This document shows, piece after piece, positions 24,843 through 30,153 of a stretch of DNA of 30,153 nt. A model generated the notes under the pieces. That model was not told the origin of the DNA and searched no databases. It saw only the letters and a program-made list of their open reading frames with translations. Made by a program: the position numbers and the translations under genes. Each line of letters opens with the position of its first letter. Positions within the stretch are counted from its first letter, which is position 1. Source of the DNA: a virus; IMG/VR virus record IMGVR_UViG_3300042882_000020, positions 1 to 30,153 of that record. The stretch is one strand, 5' to 3'.

Positions 24843-25714
24843 GAGACTTAGTTGAATCCATTCTAACTGGTGATAATGTTGAGGCTTCTAAGTTATTTGA
24901 ATCTCATATGGATACTATCCTTGAGAAGAAACTGTATGAGATAAAGCGTTCTATTGAGATTTCTGAGGTCGTTACTCCTGTTAAGGGTAAGCCCGGACAG
25001 TTCAAAGGTCAGAATACTAAAGCCGATTGGGCAAAGTATAGAAAAGAACATCCAGCATTTGGTATGCATGATGTACCAACTAAGACTGGTAAGCCTAAGA
25101 AGCAAAAGGCACCAGAGCATGAGAAAACATCATCAGGTGGGTTGACTAAGGCTGGTATTGAGGCTCGTAGAAAAAAAGGATATCTTCAAGCACATCCAGC
25201 ATTAAAGTCATTAGAGTTTATTAAAAAGGTAACACACTATCATAAAACAGGTGAAGTTACTGAAAGTAAAAATAATGATTTAAGTGCTTTAAGTGGAACA
25301 CCTATTGGTCGTGCTACACAAGCAGCGGCCGGTGCTGAACGACAGGCAGCCGACGGTGGAGAGCCACCAAGAAAACCAGAGTCCATGAGAGTTTCTGCAA
25401 AGAAACCTGAAAAGGGTGGAGAAACAACATCTGGTATGAAACAAGTTGTCAGACAGATGTATAGAAAGAAAAAAGATACTACAAAAGGACTTATTGGTCA
25501 AGGACTAAAAACTGTTTTGACAGGAAGAACAAGTTCTGGTCGTAAATCTAGCCGTGTTACTGCGGCACAAAGAGTTGGTGCTCTTGTTGGACATAAATTA
25601 AAACAAGCAGCAAAGACTGATACAGGCAGAGTTGCAACTGGTGTTGGCAAGGCCGCTGCTCACGCATGGAGTCAGTCATTGTCAAAAGGCATGACTGGAC
25701 CACTAGAGGAATAA
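24839..25714 (+). CDS. Basic prohead core / internal head protein with gp67-like N-terminus (291 aa)
   Basis: ATG overlaps the previous stop (ATGA). The first ~43 residues ('LVESILTGDNVEASKLFES', 'ILEKKLYEIKRSIEISE') are a gp67-type helix and parallel the tail of the 932-residue protein. After this the protein is strongly basic and low in complexity: 'KPGQFKGQNTKADWAKYRKE', 'GGLTKAGIEARRKKGYLQA', 'KQVVRQMYRKKKDTTKG' and a Gly/Ala helix 'VTAAQRVGALVGHKLKQAAK'. This suggests an N-terminal capsid-targeting piece, removable by gp21, fused to a DNA-binding payload packed inside the head, as known for T4 internal proteins. The payload function is not recognisable. Confidence 0.65.
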   Translation: MRDLVESILTGDNVEASKLFESHMDTILEKKLYEIKRSIEISEVVTPVKGKPGQFKGQNTKADWAKYRKEHPAFGMHDVPTKTGKPKKQKAPEHEKTSSGGLTKAGIEARRKKGYLQAHPALKSLEFIKKVTHYHKTGEVTESKNNDLSALSGTPIGRATQAAAGAERQAADGGEPPRKPESMRVSAKKPEKGGETTSGMKQVVRQMYRKKKDTTKGLIGQGLKTVLTGRTSSGRKSSRVTAAQRVGALVGHKLKQAAKTDTGRVATGVGKAAAHAWSQSLSKGMTGPLEE

Positions 25715-25719
25715 AAAGG

Positions 25720-25727
25720 GATAAATA
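25720..25727 (+). promoter_or_regulatory. Putative late promoter (GATAAATA) before gp21
   Basis: GATAAATA lies only six bases before the gp21 ATG (25733), between an AAGGG ribosome site (25716-25720) and the start codon. T4-like spacing would place +1 at about the ATG itself. Confidence 0.35.
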
Positions 25728-25732
25728 GTAAT

Positions 25733-26380
25733 ATGAAACTTATTACAGAAGAAATTACAGACATTCAGTATCTTGTTGAAGAAGATGGTAAAGGGGGCAA
25801 GAACCACTTTATCACCGGTATCTTCATGCAGGCTGAAAAGCGGAACCGTAATGATCGTGTATATCCAATGAATGTCCTCGCTAAAGAGGCAGACAGATAT
25901 AACCGTGAATACGTTTCTAAGAACAGAGCATTTGGTGAACTAGGTCACCCAGAGAACCCACAGATCAACCTAGATCGTGTATCCCATCTTATTACTTCAC
26001 TACATCCAGATGGGACAAATTTTATTGGTAAAGCAAAAATTTTGGATACTCCTAGCGGTAAAATTGTTAAGAGTTTATTAGATGGTGGTGGAAATCTTGC
26101 TGTGTCAACAAGAGGCGTAGGGTCTCTAAGGGCACACAATGGTTATCAACAAGTTCAAGACGACTATAAGTTGGCTACAGCGGCAGACATTGTAGCAGAT
26201 CCATCATGCGAAGCAGCATTTGTTCAAGGTATTATGGAAGGTAAAGAATGGGTTTTTGAAAATGGTCGTTGGAAAGAACAAGAGTATTATGCTGCTAAGA
26301 AACTTATTAAAGAAGCGTCTAAAAACGAAATTGAGAATGTAGCCTTGGAAATTTTCAAGAATTACATGTCAAAACTTTGA
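25733..26380 (+). CDS. gp21: Prohead core protease gp21
   Basis: 215 residues, close to T4 gp21 (212). The fold family (peptidase U9 / herpes assemblin-like) is shown by 'KNHFITGIFMQAEKRNRNDR', 'RAFGELGHPENPQINLDRVS' with probable catalytic His72, 'LLDGGGNLAVSTRGVGSL' with probable nucleophile Ser125, and 'ATAADIVADPSCEAAFVQGI'. The His-Ser spacing of about 53 agrees with the T4 enzyme. It resides in the prohead core, activates itself, then cuts scaffold, core proteins and gp23 after (L/I)xE. The only upstream purine tract is 12 bases from the ATG, an unusually long spacer. Confidence 0.95.
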   Translation: MKLITEEITDIQYLVEEDGKGGKNHFITGIFMQAEKRNRNDRVYPMNVLAKEADRYNREYVSKNRAFGELGHPENPQINLDRVSHLITSLHPDGTNFIGKAKILDTPSGKIVKSLLDGGGNLAVSTRGVGSLRAHNGYQQVQDDYKLATAADIVADPSCEAAFVQGIMEGKEWVFENGRWKEQEYYAAKKLIKEASKNEIENVALEIFKNYMSKL

Positions 26381-26384
26381 AAAT

Positions 26385-26392
26385 ACTAAATA
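26385..26392 (+). promoter_or_regulatory. Putative late promoter (ACTAAATA) before gp22
   Basis: ACTAAATA lies five bases after the gp21 stop and 23 bases before the gp22 ATG; AGGAG at 26401-26405 follows. Confidence 0.5.
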
Positions 26393-26415
26393 AGAGGAAA
26401 AGGAGTATCTTACTT

Positions 26416-27756
26416 ATGTCTAACAAGTCACTTACAGAAGCAGCCAAGGCTGTTCTAGAAGGAAAGACTTTGGAAGAAGGTTATGGTATCAATTATCCAT
26501 CCGTGGGTAATGGTTCTGTTTCAAACCCAAATCCAGTCGACCCTTCTACTGCATCAACAGGTAACGCAAAGACCTTGCGTCCTGGCACAAAGTATAAAGA
26601 AGATAAGAAGCGTTCACAGAACGGTGCTGGTTCAACTGATAATTCTGATGTTGAAGGCAAGGAGCACGATCTTGGTGGTCAGACACCTACATCACTACCA
26701 TCTGGCAACCTTGGTGCTGCCGCTGCTGCTGATGTTGGTAAAGACGCATCACGTGCCGGCAAGCCATCTGTAGCCGCAGAAAAGATTAAGAAACTAAAGT
26801 CACAGCCTCAGTCAGTTCAGGAAGACGAAGAAGTTGATGGTGAAGTCATGGAAGAAGAAATCGAACTTTCAGACGAACTAGAAGATTTCATTGCCGAAGC
26901 CATTGAAGCCGGTCTTGACGAAGAAGAAATTCTTGCTGCAATCGAAGAAAACTTTGAATTTGTTTCAGAAGAGGGCGAAGTTCTTGACGAAGAAACAACC
27001 GAAGAATCAGCAGTTGCAGACTACCAGATAGATATGTCAGAGCATGTGGATGCCCTTCTTGCAGGTGAAAACCTATCAGAAGAATTTCATGCTAAGGCAA
27101 CCACAATCTTCGAAGCAGCCGTTAAGGCAAAGTTAGAAGAAGAAGTTGCTCTACTTGAACAGGCTTATGCAGAAACTCTAGAGGAACGTGTTGCAGAAAT
27201 TGCAGAACAACTTTCCTCAGACGTTGATAATTATCTAAACTATGTTGTCGAACAGTGGATCGAGGAAAATGAAGTCGCTGTTGAGTCCGCTCTACGTAGC
27301 GAACTAACAGAAGAATTTATTTCTGGCCTCAAGTCACTATTCGCTGAACACTACATCGACATTCCAGAGGAATCAGTTAATGTGGTTGAAGAACTATCCT
27401 CAACTGTAGAGGAACTAGAATCAAAACTTAATGAAGAAATTGAGCGCAATGTTCAACTAACATCTGCTCTTAACGAATCAGTTAAGAATGAAATAGTATC
27501 TCTTGTAAGTGAAGGCCTAACAACAACTCAGGCAGAGAAACTAAAAAGTCTCGCTGAGAACATTGCTTATACTTCAGACGAGGAGTTCGCAGAAAAGATT
27601 TCAACACTAAGGGAGAATTACTTCCCAACAACCGTTAAGACTGATGAAGTTCTTGATCGTGTTGAGTCCCAGGATCCAAAGATGATTGCTGAGTCAACTC
27701 TTGAAGGTCCAATGGCAAACTATGTCAAGGCTCTTGGCAGAAGTCTTCCAAACTAA
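26416..27756 (+). CDS. gp22: Prohead scaffold protein gp22
   Basis: Start placed at ATG 26416, with AGGAG (26401-26405) ten bases upstream. An in-frame TTG at 26377 overlapping gp21 would add 13 unlikely residues. The 446-residue product is much longer than T4 gp22 (269) and very acidic from ~residue 135 ('EEEIELSDELEDFIAEAIEA', 'GEVLDEETTEE'). Long helical stretches follow ('LEEEVALLEQAYAETLEERV', 'EELSSTVEELESKLNEEIER'), typical of a scaffold. The C-terminus 'STLEGPMANYVKALGRSLPN' resembles the gp22 end that contacts gp23. Candidate gp21 sites include 'LEE|G' near residue 21. It lies between protease and capsid genes, as in T4. Confidence 0.9.
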   Translation: MSNKSLTEAAKAVLEGKTLEEGYGINYPSVGNGSVSNPNPVDPSTASTGNAKTLRPGTKYKEDKKRSQNGAGSTDNSDVEGKEHDLGGQTPTSLPSGNLGAAAAADVGKDASRAGKPSVAAEKIKKLKSQPQSVQEDEEVDGEVMEEEIELSDELEDFIAEAIEAGLDEEEILAAIEENFEFVSEEGEVLDEETTEESAVADYQIDMSEHVDALLAGENLSEEFHAKATTIFEAAVKAKLEEEVALLEQAYAETLEERVAEIAEQLSSDVDNYLNYVVEQWIEENEVAVESALRSELTEEFISGLKSLFAEHYIDIPEESVNVVEELSSTVEELESKLNEEIERNVQLTSALNESVKNEIVSLVSEGLTTTQAEKLKSLAENIAYTSDEEFAEKISTLRENYFPTTVKTDEVLDRVESQDPKMIAESTLEGPMANYVKALGRSLPN

Positions 27757-27785
27757 TTTAGTTAAACAGAAAGAAGGAAACTAAA

Positions 27786-29126
27786 ATGTATCTTACAGAA
27801 AATCTAGAGTCAAAGTGGTCCCCAGTTCTGGACCATTCTGGTCTCAATCCTATTAAGGACACTTATCGTCGTGCTGTTACTGCCGTTATTCTTGAGAATC
27901 AGGAAAAGGCAATGGCCGAGGAAAGCCGCACACTAAACGAAGCAGCACCAACTAACTCTGGTGGTGGTCTCGGTGCAGGTACTAACATTGGTTCATACGA
28001 CCCAATTCTTATCTCACTAGTTCGTCGTGCCCTTCCAAATCTAATCGCTTATGACGTTTGCGGCGTTCAGCCAATGACCGGTCCAACCGGCCTAATCTTC
28101 GCTATGCGTTCTAAGTATAAGACAATGGGTGGTACAGAAGCCCTATTCAACGAAGCAAATACAGCCTTCTCAGCAGAGAACAATGCATTTGGTCTTGGAA
28201 ATGGTATTCATCCATCAGGAAACAACAACCCATTTGCTGACACCACACTTGCTGGTAACTCATTCCCAACTGGTACCGGCATGACTACAGCACAGGCAGA
28301 AGCACTTGGTGACGCTGCCAGCAACATGTTCAATGAAATGGCATTCAGCATTGACAAGGTTACCGTTACTGCAAAGTCACGTGCCCTCAAGGCAGAATAC
28401 ACCACTGAACTTGCTCAGGATCTTAAAGCCATTCACGGCCTAGATGCTGAAACAGAACTAGCAAACATCCTATCAACTGAAATCCTAGCAGAAATCAATC
28501 GTGAAGTTATCCGCACGATCTATCGTTCTGCAACCCTAGGTGCTCAGTATGGTGTTACAACTGCTGGTACTTTCGATCTTGACACCGACTCAAACGGTCG
28601 TTGGTCAGTTGAAAAGTTCAAGGGTCTAATTTTCCACATTGAACGTGAAGCCAACGCTATTGCTAAGGCAACCCGTCGTGGTAAGGGTAACGTTCTGATC
28701 GTTTCATCAGACGTTGCATCTGCCATGGCTATGGCTGGTGTTCTTTCTTACACCCCACAGTTGTCAGCAGACCTAACAGTTGACGATACTGGTAATACCT
28801 TCGTTGGTATGCTACACGGCCGCATTAAGGTTTATATCGATCCTTACTTCGGTGGTTCAGCAAACGGCGACGAACTAGTAACCGTCGGCTATCGTGGTGC
28901 ATCACCATTCGACGCTGGTCTATTCTACTGCCCATACGTTCCACTACAGATGGTTCGTGCTATCGGTCAGGATACCTTCCAGCCAAAGATTGGCTTCAAG
29001 ACTCGTTACGGCATGGTTGCAAACCCATTTGCTACCACCGCTGGTGACGGTGTTGTTGGAACCCGTGATGTCGCTGGTCAGACCAACATCTACTATCGCA
29101 TTTTCAGAGTAAGAAATTTGACCTGA
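27786..29126 (+). CDS. gp23: Major capsid protein gp23
   Basis: ATG with AAGGA seven bases upstream; 446 residues (T4 gp23: 521). Conserved capsid stretches: 'SDYDPILISL'-type 'GSYDPILISLVRRALPNLIA', 'DVCGVQPMTGPTGLIFAMRS', 'SRALKAEYTTELAQDLKAIH', 'LANILSTEILAEINREVIRT', 'GKGNVLIVSSDVASAMAMAG' and 'YFGGSANGDELVTVGYRG'. The N-terminal ~52 residues form the propeptide; 'TLNE|AAP' (cut after Glu52) fits the gp21 consensus. The codons are enriched in C-ending forms and GC is visibly higher than in neighbours, as expected for the most abundant protein. A double hairpin follows the stop. Confidence 0.97.
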   Translation: MYLTENLESKWSPVLDHSGLNPIKDTYRRAVTAVILENQEKAMAEESRTLNEAAPTNSGGGLGAGTNIGSYDPILISLVRRALPNLIAYDVCGVQPMTGPTGLIFAMRSKYKTMGGTEALFNEANTAFSAENNAFGLGNGIHPSGNNNPFADTTLAGNSFPTGTGMTTAQAEALGDAASNMFNEMAFSIDKVTVTAKSRALKAEYTTELAQDLKAIHGLDAETELANILSTEILAEINREVIRTIYRSATLGAQYGVTTAGTFDLDTDSNGRWSVEKFKGLIFHIEREANAIAKATRRGKGNVLIVSSDVASAMAMAGVLSYTPQLSADLTVDDTGNTFVGMLHGRIKVYIDPYFGGSANGDELVTVGYRGASPFDAGLFYCPYVPLQMVRAIGQDTFQPKIGFKTRYGMVANPFATTAGDGVVGTRDVAGQTNIYYRIFRVRNLT

Positions 29127-29137
29127 TTTATCAAATA

Positions 29138-29163
29138 CTTATACACACTTATAAGTGTATAAG
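29138..29163 (+). repeat. Inverted repeat upstream of the gp23 terminator
   Basis: CTTATACAC (29138-29146) and GTGTATAAG (29155-29163) form a 9-bp stem with an 8-base loop; an inner palindrome ACACTTATAAGTGT allows an alternative pairing. It sits between the gp23 stop and the GC-rich terminator. It might slow 3' exonucleases or be a protein-binding site. Confidence 0.6.
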
Positions 29164-29170
29164 CAAAACT

Positions 29171-29197
29171 GCCGGGGAGTCAATCCCCGGCTTTTTT
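29171..29197 (+). terminator. Strong intrinsic terminator after gp23
   Basis: Stem GCCGGGG (29171-29177) / CCCCGGC (29185-29191), loop AGTCAAT, followed by six T (29192-29197). It ends the capsid transcript and blocks reading into the opposite-strand HNH gene. On the minus strand the same stem is followed by AGTTTTG, which may allow weaker termination of the HNH transcript. Confidence 0.92.
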
Positions 29198-29683
29198 GTG
29201 TCTCCATCTATAGTGTTGTTCTACATTACTCACTGAGATTTCTTTTTGACATATTACACAGGAACATATTCTCTGTCGCCTACCCTTCTTGGCAACAGAC
29301 ATTTTATTTAATGATTCACAACTATAAGTTCTTCCTTTATTCGCTTTACCATAATCATTACCTTTCATCTTTTTAGAAAGTTTTTCTTTTTGACCTTTTC
29401 TTTGCCATCTTTCTTTTGCAGATTCAGACATTTTTTCTTTTTGTTCTATAGGTTTCGAAACACCTTTTAGAGCAACCTTCACCGCTTCTATTCTTGCTTC
29501 TTCTCCAGTGATTAGACCTGACAAGCATCTCCAAGCAATGTGGTCGTATTCACTACCGTGTTCTTCCCACAATGCTTTATGTGCTAAAGCGTGTTCTTCT
29601 ATTGTTAATTCTATGAGATTAGAGGGATCGTCAGTGCCTCCCATATGTCGAGGTACGATGTGGTGAGTATGATAAATAGTCAT
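29180..29683 (-). CDS. HNH homing endonuclease with NUMOD3-like and zinc-finger regions
   Basis: Start set at ATG 29683, with AAGGAG (minus strand, 29698-29693) nine bases upstream. The longer reading from 29740 would add 19 residues ahead of this site. The 167-residue protein has an HNH nuclease motif near the N-terminus: 'YHTHHIVPRHMGG' (His7-His8), Asn22 in 'SNLIELT', His31/His35 in 'EEHALAH'. The middle is basic with NUMOD3-like DNA-binding repeats ('SESAKERWQRKGQKEKLSKK', 'KGRTYSCESLNKMSVAKKG'). The end carries a CxxC...HxxxxH finger (Cys142, Cys145, His157, His162). It is the only minus-strand gene in the window and appears to be a free-standing homing gene inserted after gp23. Its stop lies in the terminator loop. 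Confidence 0.87.
   Translation of the reverse strand: MTIYHTHHIVPRHMGGTDDPSNLIELTIEEHALAHKALWEEHGSEYDHIAWRCLSGLITGEEARIEAVKVALKGVSKPIEQKEKMSESAKERWQRKGQKEKLSKKMKGNDYGKANKGRTYSCESLNKMSVAKKGRRQRICSCVICQKEISVSNVEQHYRWRHKKAGD
29671..29678 (+). promoter_or_regulatory. Putative plus-strand late promoter (GATAAATA) inside the HNH gene
   Basis: GATAAATA on the plus strand, 88 bases before the ATG at 29767, lies within the 5' end of the oppositely directed HNH gene. It would supply transcription to the tail gene beyond the gp23 terminator. Confidence 0.4.
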
Positions 29684-29743
29684 AGGCTGGTGCTCCTTTA
29701 CAGCATTAGAGTGGGTGAGGACTGCAATCCTGTGACCCACATC

Positions 29744-29751
29744 TATTTAGT
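29744..29751 (-). promoter_or_regulatory. Putative minus-strand late promoter (ACTAAATA) for the HNH gene
   Basis: Read on the minus strand the sequence is ACTAAATA, 60 bases upstream of the HNH ATG. It is the only candidate placing this gene under the same late control as the structural genes. Confidence 0.45.
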
Positions 29752-29766
29752 AAAACGGATATCTCC

Positions 29767-30153
29767 ATGACTATTGAAGCACTAACAACTAATACACCAG
29801 AAAATACTTCTATACTTCAACTTACGAAGTTTACGTTTATCATCCCCGATAAACCGTTCTTAAAGTATTTCTGTCAGACAGTCCAGATACCTTCAGTCTC
29901 TACTTCAGAGATTGAGATACCTACACCATTTAGTGCTACATATAGACACGGTGAGAAACTAAGATTTGATCCACTAACCATTACTGCTTTGATGGATGAG
30001 GACCTACGTGTATGGGAAGAAACATATAGTTGGCTCAAGTCTCTGACACGTCCAACATCGTTTGAAGAATATCCTAGAAAGACTAGAAAAGATATCTCTA
30101 CACCTCTTTACTTTGATGGATATCTTACAGTCAATACTAATGCTAACAACCCT
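29767..30153 (+). CDS. Tail-tube-fold protein (gp19/gp54-like), 5' part
   Basis: ATG at 29767; the frame is open to the window edge (129 codons, no stop). The sequence 'LTKFTFIIPDKPFLKYFCQT', 'VQIPSVSTSEIEIPTPFSAT', 'RFDPLTITALMDEDLRVWEE' and 'TYSWLKSLTRP' has the pattern of the T4 tube-like family: a beta strand, 'IPS' loop, then 'DEDL..W...Y.WL'. Related proteins are tube gp19 and the tube initiators gp54/gp48. A proper gp19 is already present at 18195, so this is likely a second tube-fold protein such as a baseplate or tube-junction component. No clear ribosome site is visible (only weak 'GGATATCTCC' upstream). Which T4 gene it corresponds to is uncertain. Confidence 0.65.
   Translation, partial: MTIEALTTNTPENTSILQLTKFTFIIPDKPFLKYFCQTVQIPSVSTSEIEIPTPFSATYRHGEKLRFDPLTITALMDEDLRVWEETYSWLKSLTRPTSFEEYPRKTRKDISTPLYFDGYLTVNTNANNP

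Noticed and set aside
26377-26415. Longer N-terminus for gp22 from a TTG
   Set aside because: It overlaps the gp21 stop and the promoter motif; ATG 26416 has AGGAG upstream.
27751-27763. AACTAATTTAGTT palindrome between gp22 and gp23 as a late promoter
   Set aside because: CTAATTTA departs from the TAAATA core found elsewhere; gp23 may instead rely on the promoter before gp22 or a form I cannot recognise.
29155-29376. Plus-strand open frame of 73 codons after gp23
   Set aside because: It starts with GTG inside the inverted repeat, runs through the terminator and is antisense to a well-supported HNH gene.

Overview
The window is the virion-structure segment of a tailed phage of the T4 superfamily (contractile-tailed myovirus). 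The evidence is the collinear run of T4-type morphogenesis genes: gp13 and gp14 (neck), gp15 (tail terminator / sheath stabiliser), gp16 and gp17 (terminase), gp18 (sheath), gp19 (tube), gp20 (portal), prohead core genes, gp21 (protease), gp22 (scaffold) and gp23 (major capsid protein). AT-rich DNA, LamG adhesins, Asn/Ala-rich fibre repeats, a shared extra C-terminal domain on gp14 and gp15, and small core-protein motifs resemble the marine and freshwater T4-like phages (cyanophage-like and alphaproteobacterial-phage-like). The host cannot be read from this sequence.

Layout. Positions 1-11204 hold host-recognition genes: the 3' end of one fibre gene, a 1907-residue fibre (GTG start), two tandem LamG-domain proteins, and an 822-residue fibre ending in an S74 intramolecular chaperone. 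A small conserved protein follows at 11226-11585. Positions 11585-16345 carry gp13-gp14-gp15-gp16-gp17, mostly joined by TAATG one-base overlaps. gp18 and gp19 (16421-18797) are followed by a hairpin. Positions 18856-25714 hold the portal and four head/core genes. These include a 932-residue mosaic protein whose last 52 codons look like a separately startable gp67-like core protein. gp21, gp22 and gp23 (25733-29126) complete the capsid block, which ends in a strong intrinsic terminator. An HNH endonuclease gene sits on the minus strand at 29180-29683. The window ends inside a tail-tube-fold gene.

How the genes work together. gp20, gp22 and the core proteins would build the prohead lined by gp23. 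gp21 would then cleave the core and the gp23 N-terminus, gp16/gp17 would fill the head through the portal, gp13/gp14 would seal it, and gp15 would cap the separately made gp18/gp19 tail. The fibres and LamG proteins would provide cell attachment.

Regulation. A T4-late-promoter-like 8-mer (consensus TATAAATA; here mostly NATAAATA or NCTAAATA) lies at nearly every gene junction that is not tightly overlapped, often on the stop codon of the preceding gene. Two hairpins share the stem GCCGGGG/CCCCGGC. I saw no tRNA, rRNA, CRISPR array, integrase or insertion sequence, and there is no gene-free stretch above 300 bases.

All functional calls come from reading motifs and gene order; no database search was run.
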